From Novipirellula artificiosorum (GTDB lineage Bacteria > Planctomycetota > Planctomycetia > Pirellulales > Pirellulaceae): a DNA stretch of 64,000 bases. Each line of letters starts with the position of its first letter. The stretch's first letter is position 1. The translations under genes and the position numbers were made by a program. The DNA lies in contig NZ_SJPV01000014.1 of assembly GCF_007860135.1 (NCBI RefSeq), forward strand, positions 1-64,000. The letters are read 5' to 3'. The notes under the pieces are model-generated. The model was not told the DNA's origin. It was given only the letters and a program-made list of their open reading frames with translations, and searched no databases. Below are positions 8,417 to 17,909 of the stretch, one piece after another.

Positions 8417-11400
8417 CTACTTTGATTCTGCGGCGGCTGGCGAAAGTGATAGCGATGGCTTTCCGCCTGCGACATCAATCTTCAACCCGGACCAAACGTA
8501 CGTTCGAGTGGAATTGTTCACCGTGCCCTGGAACGTCAACGTGTACTCACCGGCCGGAACATTTGAAAAATCGAAGGCCGGGTTCGCACCGCCGACTTCA
8601 ATCGTATCACCTGGTCGGATCTTGTCCGGCGCAGGCGACAGAACCAATTTGCCTCGCATCGCACTGCGGCTTTCAATCCGCCCCTTGATCCGGCCGAGCA
8701 TAGGCGGCGCGGCAACCAGCGGTTTTGCACCGGCAGGAGGATTTGCCTGAGCGTTCATCTCAGCCGAAGCGGGGGCCGGTTTTGGCTTGGGGGGTCGAGC
8801 CTTGACATCGACAGCATCGCTGGCTCCCTGGCTGGCCAATCCAACAGCATCCCAAGCCTGCACCGCAATCGCAAACCGGCCTACCTTCTCTGGCGTAAAC
8901 GTTCGCAACGCCCGCGGAATTCGAGGCAAGTTATTGGCTTGTTCCGAGACGAACGTGCGGTCATTTGTGTCTGGTTTTCCATCGCCGTTCTGATCGACAC
9001 CGACTACGACCCGGCTGATACCGGACGACGCATTGTTGCGGATCACGTCTGCGCAATCCACATTCCAAGTGACCGACTCGCCAAGGTAGGGCGTGTTAAA
9101 GTTGCTCGGTCGCGGTCGCTGAACCTGCGGTGGTGTTGTGTCGAGCGTCAGTTCAAAGGCGGAGCGTTTGACCTCGTCCTTAATCTGGATCTCGGCTTGA
9201 AAAGAAATTTGATCATCCGCCCGTTTAGCTTCCGACGTCCACACCTCCGTCAAATCATTCACGTCAGTCGTCAGTTCGATTTGGCCACCGTCGCCGATCG
9301 AATTGGCCAAGGTGGAAACGATGCGATCGGTCCAATACCGCCGCTGGGTATGGCTATCAACGAGTAATCGAATTTCTGGCGTCGAACGATCCTCGTAAAG
9401 ATCGGCGGACAGATCCGCGCTAATCACGGTCGTTAGTGACTGACCATTGCCACGAAAGAAGACACGGCTTGGGAAGTAGACGGTGGTAGCTGAGATGGGC
9501 AAATCGTCCGCGCTAAGGCTCGTTGGTGTGTCACCGTAGTCGATCGAAACGGAAGAAAAATCGATTGTATCCCAGCGTGTGCGCGTATTGCCGCGGCCTC
9601 CTTCATGATGACTGATCGCACGGCGGATCGCTCGTGGCCAACCATCGACATCCAACCGCACGTTGGTCTCATTGCGATTGGGCACGAGAACTTCCATTCG
9701 CCTCGCGATCGTTCCCGGAGAAAGCAGGATCGATTGTTCACGCCGCGGACCAGTCGAATCTCGCTCAAAGCGGTCCCACTGGTCATCTTGCGTCCAACGA
9801 ACCGTCACGGGCGTCATCTTAATCTCAGGGATCTCGTCGAGGGATTGATCGCCATCGATTTTGGACTTCAGCGTAGCATCCACGGTCACCTCTCCAGCAC
9901 GGAATTGCAGCGACGTGATCTCGACGTAGTCCTCTGGGGACCAAGGTCTTGGGATCAGCCAAACAATCTCGTCATTTCCCGGCTTTGCATTCCCGGATTC
10001 GTCAAGCAATCGAACCACCAAGGCCATGCCATGCGAAACATCCACATCGGTAACATTCGCTGGCGGACTTGCCGCGGTCGCATTCGCAGCAGTTGCTGAG
10101 TCTGCGCTGGGTGGCGGATTCCAGGTCAGTGGAGTCCGTTCTTCCCCCGATCCCAAACTCAATTCCGCAGGTCCTTTCAAAACTTGGGCTCCAGACAACA
10201 CGCGCGCGTCCACTCGTCCATTGGCATTGAGCAGCGGTGATTCTAGCGCACCGATTCGGTGGGCCAGTAGGTCTGGCCAGTACGCACTGATCTTCTCGCC
10301 GACAAAAGGGTTCTTTAGCTTGAGGAGCCAAACACGAGCCCGCGCCGGTCGTCCCGATTCATTGAACAACGACAACGAGAACGACGTCCTACGCGACGCA
10401 AACGTACGTAACCAAACGCCCCCAGCAAGGTTGTCATTGCCACTGACCACTTCTTTGCTCAGCCCTTCCGTCATCACCGCAACACGCACTTGGTCCGACT
10501 GGGGCAATCGGACTCCGAGCACCCTTGTGGACTCCAGTTGCTTAAGTGCCGGATCCATTGCTTGATCGATCGGCTCGATTCGAATTGCCACCTGGGTCGC
10601 AGATGAGGATTCATCACGCTCGCGCAACGCACGCAAATCCAAACGAGCCACTCCGGTGTCGCGAGCCGACACGGTTAGCGTGATGGTGTCGTCGGTTGCG
10701 GTTTTTTGTACTCCGCTGCCAGCTCGCCAGGTCAATTCCAATGGCGGCTTCGAGAAACCCAATTGATCCAGTTGTCGTTGACGGGCAATGATCCGATAGG
10801 AAGACGTGCGGTCACTGTCGGGTTGGACCTCCACCTGCAGAGAGTCCATTGTCGCTTGCATCGTCAGTTCGTTGTTTTGGATCGGTCGATCGGAGGCATC
10901 CAAAATACGTGCTTTCGGATCTCGCACGCGAGGAGCCGCGACGACGCGGTGAATGATGGGGCTCAAATGATCCTCGGCGTCGGCATCCGAGGGAGCAATC
11001 CGCAACGCAGCAGCAAAATGATTGCGAAATCCGGAGTCGGCTGCTCGCAAATGGTCGCTGAGCAGAGTGTAGGATTTCACGTCCGGCAGCTCTCTTTGCG
11101 AACCTGGCTCCAATGCGACAAACCGACTATAGTCGCGTTTCAAAGGCAACAATTGGTTACTGACAATCGCATTCGGAGGTGTCTGAGCACTCAGTTCACT
11201 CGATGCGATGCGGATTTCAATCGACTGGGTGTCAACACGTTCGATCCTGGTCGCAGCCAACTTTTCAATGATCTTTCTGCGTAGCTTTCCACTGGGTAGC
11301 GGGCTTCGCAACCAAGCCTGGGCCCGCCGGATCACGGGCCACGAGTTGCCTTCGTCGACCCTACCGAACTGTTCTAGCAAGTTCGCAATCTTCTCTTGAA

Positions 11401-13297
11401 CCTCGCTGTCGGATTGCGTGATCAACGATCGAATCAGACGAGTCTGCTCTTGCATTTCCGTCACATCAACATGATTGCCACTCGGTTGTGCATTCTGTTC
11501 GGCGAGTAGGTGTTCGGCCTCGGTGAGCGTTTTCGGCCAATCGAAATCATCGGCGAGCGAAGGACTTTTGCTGAGAATCGCCTGCTCGCGGTACAGCAGG
11601 CGGCTGTACAATCGCGACCGGGCGACAGCGATGACCAACTGCAATTCATTCGCGGCACGCACTTGTTCGTCGACGATCGGATTACTCGGTCGCGCCGTGC
11701 GCCAACGGCTTGCCAATTCGAGAACCAGCACGTCGCTGTAGTCCGATGGGTCGCCCGTTTGATCGATTGTTTGGTTGCGAGCGGATTCGACTGAGCGAAT
11801 CAGGAGGCCTAGGTCGTTGGTCGTCTGGACTAGCCGATCGACTTTGGATTGATCTGCATTGGGGTCAAGCGTTTCGATATCGGCGTGCAGGATCTCCACA
11901 ATCAGCCGCTGCCAAAGTTGCGGAGCGATTGCGATCGGGTGGGGACGGTCGAAGGTTGAATTTGTTTCCAACCAATCCCGGTAGTCCCAAAAACTATTTG
12001 GCGAGGACGTGGCCTCCGGCACCTCTGAGTCCGTCATCGTGTCGGCCGATGTTTCTGGCGTGCCACTCGCATCGCCCGCTGCTTGTGCTGGCCCGCCCGC
12101 TGCTTGTGCTGGCCCGCCCGCTGCTTGTGCCGGCCCGCTCGCTGTTCCATCGGCTGCGGGTCGTGCCGTGTCCGGTTGCTCGTCAGCGCCGAGCGCCGGC
12201 GGCGGCTTGATTGGCGTTTGATAACGTACCGGTCGGATCTGCATGGAAACGGAATCGCTCGCAGCATCACCCGTCGGATTATCCGTCGTTCCATCAACAT
12301 TCTTTTGGGGTGACTGATCGTTCGTCTCGGTGTCGTCGATTGGCTCCGGTTCCACCGCAGGCATTGAGCTTGTGATCCACACCTTTTCGATTTCGGATTG
12401 CTTGGTGATTCGCCCAATGCCGCCACGCAGCATCATGATTTGCGGACACTCCGCATCGCCACGTTGCTCAAGCCGTTTGTATCGGGCGGCCATGTAGTTG
12501 CAAAGTTCGTCAAGGCTGATCTCATAGTCGTCATTGAAATTTGCCTCACCACCGAGTGCGTCGATCAGTGTTGCGGTTGAGATTGGTAAGTTCGCCTCGG
12601 TGTTCCAACCGACGTTTTGAAGTGGTCCACGAGTCACCATCACCCACAACGAATCGACATCAGGACCCTTTAGGTTTGCCACGACATTCGACAAGTTCGC
12701 AAAGGCCTGATCATCGGATTGGCCCAATCGCGGCAGAGTTGCGAATGGTTCGATGTCCAGCACGACCAATCGTGTCCCTGTAAACTGCGCAGGGGCATCC
12801 GCAGCCATTGGGGCGAGTAGTTCGGTCAGGGGCAGCAAGCCTTTGGGTGTATCGGATTCGGTGCCCGGCTGCAAATCACTGCATGCGATCATCGGTTCGC
12901 CATCGGGTCCGGCCAGCAAATAGCCTCTGACGATGACCAAAACACAATCGTCTGAATCGCTCAGACGTTCCTTCAGCTCCGTGGTGGACTGAAGCTGCTC
13001 TTGAATCGAAGCGGCGGTTCCATTGATCTCCACTGCCTTTAGGTTTGTGACGATTGCTTCGGTCGCAGATGCGCCGTACATGGTCGGCATGATGACATCG
13101 CCATCGAGCGAACCGGGCTGAATCAGGAACGCCCTTAGCTCTCGGGCGGGCTGACGACGTAGCCAGAAGTAAACGAGCCATGCCAACAGCAACAGTGCGA
13201 TCAAGGTAAACAGGATGCGACCGATCCAGCGGTTGCCACCGGAGGATTGCGTTTGACGCCAAGATTTTCGTTCGCTGTAAACGCTCGAGTTGCTCAT
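8417..13297 (-). CDS. giant single-pass membrane protein with second degenerate caspase-like domain
   Basis: From the ATG at 13297 the protein has 1626 residues; a GTG at 13336 would add 13. One membrane segment spans about 26-46. Residues ~65-290 have a caspase-like (clan CD) pattern, but the catalytic positions are lost: 'LVIVRGYLL' (about 120-128) replaces the His-Gly strand and 'LVVLDIEPFA' (177-186) replaces the Cys strand. A low-complexity part (~300-430) includes three GPAQAAG repeats. Then come a helical region, several beta-rich segments, a 'DQNGDGKPD' calcium-type loop and a carboxypeptidase-regulatory-like C-terminal domain. It shares the TM, pseudo-caspase and helical order with the plus-strand giant at 1731, but has no VWA domain. 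It is divergent from tssK. An envelope or scaffold role in the T6SS is inferred from context only. Confidence 0.82.
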   Translation of the reverse strand: MSNSSVYSERKSWRQTQSSGGNRWIGRILFTLIALLLLAWLVYFWLRRQPARELRAFLIQPGSLDGDVIMPTMYGASATEAIVTNLKAVEINGTAASIQEQLQSTTELKERLSDSDDCVLVIVRGYLLAGPDGEPMIACSDLQPGTESDTPKGLLPLTELLAPMAADAPAQFTGTRLVVLDIEPFATLPRLGQSDDQAFANLSNVVANLKGPDVDSLWVMVTRGPLQNVGWNTEANLPISTATLIDALGGEANFNDDYEISLDELCNYMAARYKRLEQRGDAECPQIMMLRGGIGRITKQSEIEKVWITSSMPAVEPEPIDDTETNDQSPQKNVDGTTDNPTGDAASDSVSMQIRPVRYQTPIKPPPALGADEQPDTARPAADGTASGPAQAAGGPAQAAGGPAQAAGDASGTPETSADTMTDSEVPEATSSPNSFWDYRDWLETNSTFDRPHPIAIAPQLWQRLIVEILHADIETLDPNADQSKVDRLVQTTNDLGLLIRSVESARNQTIDQTGDPSDYSDVLVLELASRWRTARPSNPIVDEQVRAANELQLVIAVARSRLYSRLLYREQAILSKSPSLADDFDWPKTLTEAEHLLAEQNAQPSGNHVDVTEMQEQTRLIRSLITQSDSEVQEKIANLLEQFGRVDEGNSWPVIRRAQAWLRSPLPSGKLRRKIIEKLAATRIERVDTQSIEIRIASSELSAQTPPNAIVSNQLLPLKRDYSRFVALEPGSQRELPDVKSYTLLSDHLRAADSGFRNHFAAALRIAPSDADAEDHLSPIIHRVVAAPRVRDPKARILDASDRPIQNNELTMQATMDSLQVEVQPDSDRTSSYRIIARQRQLDQLGFSKPPLELTWRAGSGVQKTATDDTITLTVSARDTGVARLDLRALRERDESSSATQVAIRIEPIDQAMDPALKQLESTRVLGVRLPQSDQVRVAVMTEGLSKEVVSGNDNLAGGVWLRTFASRRTSFSLSLFNESGRPARARVWLLKLKNPFVGEKISAYWPDLLAHRIGALESPLLNANGRVDARVLSGAQVLKGPAELSLGSGEERTPLTWNPPPSADSATAANATAASPPANVTDVDVSHGMALVVRLLDESGNAKPGNDEIVWLIPRPWSPEDYVEITSLQFRAGEVTVDATLKSKIDGDQSLDEIPEIKMTPVTVRWTQDDQWDRFERDSTGPRREQSILLSPGTIARRMEVLVPNRNETNVRLDVDGWPRAIRRAISHHEGGRGNTRTRWDTIDFSSVSIDYGDTPTSLSADDLPISATTVYFPSRVFFRGNGQSLTTVISADLSADLYEDRSTPEIRLLVDSHTQRRYWTDRIVSTLANSIGDGGQIELTTDVNDLTEVWTSEAKRADDQISFQAEIQIKDEVKRSAFELTLDTTPPQVQRPRPSNFNTPYLGESVTWNVDCADVIRNNASSGISRVVVGVDQNGDGKPDTNDRTFVSEQANNLPRIPRALRTFTPEKVGRFAIAVQAWDAVGLASQGASDAVDVKARPPKPKPAPASAEMNAQANPPAGAKPLVAAPPMLGRIKGRIESRSAMRGKLVLSPAPDKIRPGDTIEVGGANPAFDFSNVPAGEYTLTFQGTVNNSTRTYVWSGLKIDVAGGKPSLSLSPAAAESK
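12075..12137 (-). repeat. three tandem 21-bp repeats inside the giant gene
   Basis: Copies at 12075-12095, 12096-12116 and 12117-12137 are identical except for one base in the third. They encode three GPAQAAG units in the low-complexity linker of the giant membrane protein. The copy number is likely to vary between strains. Confidence 0.9.
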
Positions 13298-13355
13298 CAG
13301 CCATGCCTGGGAAGAGAGTTTTGTGCCAGGAGTCACTATTTACTATCTTAGAGGG

Positions 13356-13371
13356 GGTGGCGTACGCCACC
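13356..13371. promoter_or_regulatory. 16-bp perfect palindrome between divergent T6SS operons
   Basis: GGTGGCGTACGCCACC is its own reverse complement. It lies in the 294-base region between the start of the minus-strand giant gene (13297) and tssK (13592), and another GCCACC copy follows at about 13381. The position suits an operator for both operons. There is no direct evidence of binding. Confidence 0.35.
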
Positions 13372-13591
13372 TAGTAGGCTCGCCACCCAAAAACTGTTAA
13401 ACTAAGGTCGTCAGTCTTGGCCAATCGAGAAGCGTCGCGGTTTCTTGAAACGAAAGTCGGCAAGGTTTTCGTGATCTGGTTTGACCACGGAAAGTGTTTG
13501 CGACGTGCGCGAGCGGTCGTTGCAGCCAAGCCGCCCAAAGAACAACGCCGATGTGTCACCTTATTCCTCTCGGTTCTCTGGAAAAAAAGCA

Positions 13592-15049
13592 ATGCAAAAC
13601 GAGCAGGTCGCATGGCTGGAGGGAATGTTTCTTCGGCCACATCACATGCAGGCTGCTGAGCGTAGCTTGACCGATTTGGTGGGTAACCAAGTCGCGTTGG
13701 ATCATGGCTACAGTTACGGATTGCGGCAAATCAGTTTTAGCAAAGAAGCGATTGCTAATGGCCAGTTTGAATTGAGCGAGTGCAAGGCGAGGTTACGTGA
13801 TGGAACCATCATTTGGTTGTCCACCGGAGAGGAACCCGATCGTAAGGACTTAGGAAAATCGGCATCCATCCGAGCCAAGGACCTTTCACAGGCGTTCGAA
13901 GAGGACGAGTCGATCGACGTCTTTCTCGCAGTCCCCAAACTGCGTCTTGGGCGTGCGAACCTGCTTGGTCAGCGCGGAGGCGAGCATCGCTATGTATCTC
14001 GGGATTCGGACGTGCCGGACGAGAACGCGGGTGGCAATGAGCAGGAGATTCAGCAGCGGTCATTGAATGTGCAATGTTTGCTGGGCACGGAGAACTTAGC
14101 GGGTTTCGAGACGATCCCAATCGCGAGAATCAAGCGTAGCGGTGCGACCGAGGCGGCACCGGAATTGGATGCTGATTACATCCCGCCGCTGTTAGCCTGC
14201 GACGCTTGGCCCGAACTGGCTCGCGATTACGTTCGAGCGGTTTACGACATCATCGGACAGAAGATCGAGGTACTCAGTGCCCAAGTCACGAGCCGCGGGA
14301 TCATGCAGGGAGCTTTGGAAGCGGGCGACATTAGTCGCTTGCTGATGCTTCATTCGCTCAATCAAGGCTTTGCTTCTTTGCGATCCTTGGCGTTTGCCGG
14401 CGGCGTGCATCCGTTGATTGCTTATACCGAATTGTGTCGGATTGTCGGGTCATTGTCGATTTTCCGAAGTGACCGCCGGCCCGGTGAGATTCCGTTGTAC
14501 GACCATGACGATTTGGCCCGGATTTTTCGCTGGGTTCGCGAAGAAATTCGATCGCTGATTACCGAGGTGCAGGAATACAAGTACGAACGTCGCGACTTTA
14601 TCGGTGCGGGCCGCGGCTTGGAGGTTTCCCTGAGTCAAAAGTGGCTCGGACGTGATTGGGAATGGTACATTGGTGTGCAGCACCAACAAATCAGTGCTCA
14701 GGAGATCCGCGAGCTGCTGTCGCCAAAAGGATTGGATTGGAAGCTGGGCAGCAGTGAAAAAGTGGACTACATGTTCAAATTTCGTGTTCCTGGTTTGATG
14801 ATCGAAGAGACCTCTGCACCAAGAGTCTTGCCGCAAGGCAGCAATTGGATCTTCTACAAAGTCAAACGTAGCGGTTTGATTTGGGATCAACTGCAGTCAC
14901 AGGACACGCCGACATTGGGGGCACGATTCAACGAGAACTTGATTGAGAATCTTGATACGCTGCAAGGTCAAAAGGATTTGCACATCAACGCGAACAACAT
15001 TTGTGGAATCATCCGTTTGAGTTTGTTTGCCGTTCCGCAGGGTCAGTAG
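13592..15049 (+). CDS. tssK: TssK, T6SS baseplate-membrane complex connector
   Basis: The frame is open from 13481, but the natural start is the ATG at 13592, because the family signature begins at once: 'VAWLEGMFLRPHHMQ' (residues 6-20) is the classic TssK N-terminus. The product has 485 residues, slightly longer than the usual ~440-450. TssK trimers connect the baseplate wedge (TssF/TssG) to the cytoplasmic parts of TssL/TssM. It is the first gene of the long plus-strand T6SS operon and is followed 123 bases later by tssL. The ribosome site is weak. The identification is secure from the N-terminal motif and gene order. Confidence 0.93.
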   Translation: MQNEQVAWLEGMFLRPHHMQAAERSLTDLVGNQVALDHGYSYGLRQISFSKEAIANGQFELSECKARLRDGTIIWLSTGEEPDRKDLGKSASIRAKDLSQAFEEDESIDVFLAVPKLRLGRANLLGQRGGEHRYVSRDSDVPDENAGGNEQEIQQRSLNVQCLLGTENLAGFETIPIARIKRSGATEAAPELDADYIPPLLACDAWPELARDYVRAVYDIIGQKIEVLSAQVTSRGIMQGALEAGDISRLLMLHSLNQGFASLRSLAFAGGVHPLIAYTELCRIVGSLSIFRSDRRPGEIPLYDHDDLARIFRWVREEIRSLITEVQEYKYERRDFIGAGRGLEVSLSQKWLGRDWEWYIGVQHQQISAQEIRELLSPKGLDWKLGSSEKVDYMFKFRVPGLMIEETSAPRVLPQGSNWIFYKVKRSGLIWDQLQSQDTPTLGARFNENLIENLDTLQGQKDLHINANNICGIIRLSLFAVPQGQ

Positions 15050-15172
15050 GTTAGCATCGTGCGGACAATGAAAGAGGGTGTGGATCTTGTTCAAGGTCCA
15101 CGATATCGATGGTTCGTCATGAACTCCACTACAAGTCCTGGCCGCTATTAACCGCTTGAAAGCTTCATTTTC

Positions 15173-15817
15173 ATGTCACCCGAGTTTTCCGCTGCTGTTG
15201 ATCCGATCTTCACCTATGTTTTGTCCGTCATGGACGAAATCGAGGCCGGTCGTGCTCCGCTGCCCGAGGACATCAGCGTGCGTGTGCGAGGGGTGATCGA
15301 TCATGCGGAAAATCGACTCGGATCACGACCTGATTGGGAATTGGCGAAGTATGCACTTGTCGCTTGGGTCGATGATCTGCTGATCGAAGCACCTTGGGAG
15401 GGGCGCACTTGGTGGGAAGAGAACCGGCTGGAGTTTCAGCTGTTCCGCTCAGGCGATGCGTTCACTGCATTTTACTTGCAGGCTAAGAAGGCGAGCGAGT
15501 TTCCCAAGAAGGATGCGTTAGAAGTCTTTTACGTTTGTGTCGTGCTTGGCTTTCGCGGCTTGTACGGTGACCCAAGTGCGGTGGAGCATGCCGAGGAATT
15601 CGGGTTACCACGATCGCTTGATGATTGGGCGCGGCGAATGGCGATGTCCATCCAACTTGGCCAAGGCCGTCCGCAGCTATTGGAACTTGGCCGTCCCGGC
15701 CCCGGTGCACCGCCACTGGAAGGAAAATACTTAGTGATCGCATTGGGACTGTTTTTTATCATGCTCGCGTCGATCACCGCCGCGCTGGCGTATCATATTC
15801 TGTGGCCCTCACCGTGA
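15173..15817 (+). CDS. tssL: TssL (DotU family), T6SS inner membrane protein
   Basis: The protein has 214 residues. The N-terminal cytoplasmic domain carries the DotU pattern: 'AKYALVAWVDDLLI' near residue 62, a WW-containing loop, 'RSGDAFTAFYLQAK', and 'EVFYVCVVLGFRGLYGD'. A single membrane helix is at the C-terminus (about 184-209) and no peptidoglycan-binding (OmpA) extension follows. TssL binds TssK and, in standard systems, TssM. It is followed by the short tssM-like gene after 10 bases, so the pair is likely co-translated. Confidence 0.92.
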   Translation: MSPEFSAAVDPIFTYVLSVMDEIEAGRAPLPEDISVRVRGVIDHAENRLGSRPDWELAKYALVAWVDDLLIEAPWEGRTWWEENRLEFQLFRSGDAFTAFYLQAKKASEFPKKDALEVFYVCVVLGFRGLYGDPSAVEHAEEFGLPRSLDDWARRMAMSIQLGQGRPQLLELGRPGPGAPPLEGKYLVIALGLFFIMLASITAALAYHILWPSP

Positions 15818-15827
15818 GATTTCACGC

Positions 15828-17510
15828 ATGCATGCCCTTCGAAGCTTTATCGATTTGATCCTCTATCCGTTCCGGATGTTGGCTCGAATCCCCAGCAACG
15901 TGATCAGTTCTCCCAAACGGATGCTGGGGCTACCGCTACCAGTGCGCGTCGCACTGCTGCTGTTCGTCAGCTTGTTGACGATCGCAATTGTGCGTTGGGT
16001 TTTGTATTGGTTCATGCCCAGCAGGATGCAAGGCGAGGTCTTCTTTGATGGCGAGTTCTTTGCGATTTTGTTGTTGGTCTTCATCATCCCCTGCACGGTT
16101 TGGTACACGCTTAAGTTGTGGCTTGAAGGCGAACCGTCACCCTATCCGGAAATCGACCGGGTTTGGAAGGAAGCGGTCAAAGCGATGGGGGTTCAATCCA
16201 TCAATCCCTCGGAAACTCCGATTTTTCTGGTACTTGGTCCGGGTGATGTGGTTTCCGCCACTGCCTTCATGTCGGCATCGAACTCAAAGTTTTCGGTCCA
16301 TGTCCCGAGTGGTCCCGGCCCGCTGCATGTGTTTGCAAATCCGCAGAGCATCTATGTGGTTTGTACCGAGTGTTGCTGTTTGGGGCACTTGCTGAGCGAG
16401 GGCGGAATGCTGGCTGCTGCGACCGGCGGCGTTCCCGCGGCTGCGGGGCCAGCCAAGCCAGCCTATGATCCTGCTCGAACGCTGCAAGTGGGTTCCGTCA
16501 CGTCAGATCCCTATGCGGAACCACAGCTTGGCGGAGATTCCTCGGACCCCGTTACGCCGTTCAGCGTTCCTGGGGCCGCGAATTTGCAGCCGCCATCAAG
16601 TGGTGGGGGTGGCGGAGCGAACGATGGGATCCGCGGCACGATGATGGTTGGCATGCCCGGTGCCGAAGGACCTGCATTGCAGGGAAAACCGTCCGCAACG
16701 CCCCGGTTGGCAATTTCTCAATCGAGTGAGGCTTCGGCCCTCTTGGCTTACCTTTGCCGATGCATCCGTAGAGTTCGAGATCCAATGTGTCCGATCAACG
16801 GAGTGTTGGTCACCACGCCATTTCATTTGCTTGCCGACGGAACCGGTGAAGCGGTGACTCAATTACAAACAGCGATCAAAGCAGACTTGGCTACGATCCG
16901 TGGCGCCGCACGGGTGCGATGTAGCGTGACGCATATCGTCGACGCAATGGAAGAGGAATCGGGATTCCGAGAACTTGTGCGTCGGGTGGGAACCGGTCGT
17001 GCTGCCACGCAGCGCTTCGGAAAAGGATTCGGACTTTGGAATCCGGCGAAAGTGGATCAATTGGATGCCGTCGTGAAGCACGCGTGCGGTGCCTTCGAAG
17101 ATTGGTCGTACCTGTTGTTTCGAGAGGAGGATGGGCTCAGCAAACGAGGCAACCGGCACTTGTACGGATTGTTGTGCCGAATTCGCTCAAATTTCTTGCC
17201 ACGACTCACACATCTGATCCAATCCTCCTATGGACTGGATCCAGGGGCGACTGCGCTGTCGAGCCGTGAGCCGCTGTTGTTTAGCGGTTGCTACTTCGTC
17301 GCAAGTGGTCAAACGCCGGACCGGCAAGCCTTTCTGGCCAGCGTCTTTCGGAAATCTCGCGAAGAAGAAGAGGAGTTGGAGTGGGGTAGCGAAGCGATGA
17401 ACGAAGAGCAGCGCATGCAGGGCATTGTCAAGGTGCTCTCGATCTTGAACGGGATGTTGATCGCCGCCATGATTGCCCTGCTCATTTTTTGGAAGCTCAA
17501 ACCAACGTAA
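15828..17510 (+). CDS. short TssM/IcmF-like membrane protein without Walker A or periplasmic domain
   Basis: The protein has 560 residues, about half of a standard TssM (~1100-1200). Two membrane segments lie near the N-terminus (about 41-60 and 77-98) and one at the extreme C-terminus (about 541-557). The cytoplasmic part between them resembles the IcmF N-terminal GTPase-like domain: a hydrophobic strand 'PIFLVLGPGD' at ~131, 'NGVLVTTPFHLL' and 'CSVTHIVDAME'. The phosphate-binding loop is replaced by GPGDVVSATAF with no GK[ST], so nucleotide binding is doubtful. A Gly/Pro-rich disordered insert covers ~200-295. The large periplasmic part of TssM is absent. Position directly after tssL supports the identity. 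It could also be a planctomycete-specific family. Confidence 0.72.
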   Translation: MHALRSFIDLILYPFRMLARIPSNVISSPKRMLGLPLPVRVALLLFVSLLTIAIVRWVLYWFMPSRMQGEVFFDGEFFAILLLVFIIPCTVWYTLKLWLEGEPSPYPEIDRVWKEAVKAMGVQSINPSETPIFLVLGPGDVVSATAFMSASNSKFSVHVPSGPGPLHVFANPQSIYVVCTECCCLGHLLSEGGMLAAATGGVPAAAGPAKPAYDPARTLQVGSVTSDPYAEPQLGGDSSDPVTPFSVPGAANLQPPSSGGGGGANDGIRGTMMVGMPGAEGPALQGKPSATPRLAISQSSEASALLAYLCRCIRRVRDPMCPINGVLVTTPFHLLADGTGEAVTQLQTAIKADLATIRGAARVRCSVTHIVDAMEEESGFRELVRRVGTGRAATQRFGKGFGLWNPAKVDQLDAVVKHACGAFEDWSYLLFREEDGLSKRGNRHLYGLLCRIRSNFLPRLTHLIQSSYGLDPGATALSSREPLLFSGCYFVASGQTPDRQAFLASVFRKSREEEEELEWGSEAMNEEQRMQGIVKVLSILNGMLIAAMIALLIFWKLKPT

Positions 17511-17522
17511 CGGTTTCCCGAC

Positions 17523-17909
17523 ATGATGATGCCAGAAAATGAACCACGCAACGATTCTTGTCGCCAAACGGATCCGTTCGTTGCTGCTGAGCGGCAAGCC
17601 GACAAGCTGGCGACGCCCCGCGATCAATTGCTCGCTCAGGTTTTGGGCGAGACACTCAGTCGGCGTCATGAGGACCCCGGTGCGATGTTGCTTTCACTTC
17701 GGCAGTGGCGGACAACACTGGGTGCGACGCTGTTTGACTCGGATTTGGTTGAGCGGTTGGTCCAACAGGTGCTGCAGTATCGAATGGGCAGTCATGCGGA
17801 CGACCTTCCCGCGCCGCTGCGCCGGGACGTCGCTGCCGTGCTTTGGAATGACCCGGTGAGTCGCCAACGTATTGAACGGTTGTGGCAGTCGTTGGAGCCA
17901 AGCCAATGA
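17523..17909 (+). CDS. small hypothetical protein in the T6SS operon
   Basis: The protein has 128 residues, is mostly helical, and has no signal peptide or membrane segment. I do not recognise the family. It starts 12 bases after the tssM-like gene, and its stop overlaps the start of the sigma-factor gene (ATGA at 17906-17909), so the two are translationally coupled. That coupling and its small soluble nature make an anti-sigma or partner role for the next gene possible, but nothing in the sequence shows it. Confidence 0.65.
   Translation: MMMPENEPRNDSCRQTDPFVAAERQADKLATPRDQLLAQVLGETLSRRHEDPGAMLLSLRQWRTTLGATLFDSDLVERLVQQVLQYRMGSHADDLPAPLRRDVAAVLWNDPVSRQRIERLWQSLEPSQ

Noticed and set aside
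12075..12137. Short tandem repeats as a possible CRISPR array
   Set aside because: The units are contiguous 21-bp copies with no spacers and are in frame in the giant membrane protein.
13372..13592. FliA-type promoter (TAAA ... GCCGATAA) upstream of tssK
   Set aside because: TTAAAC and GCCAATCG occur near 13397-13425, but the spacing is about 18 rather than 15 and the -10 match is poor.
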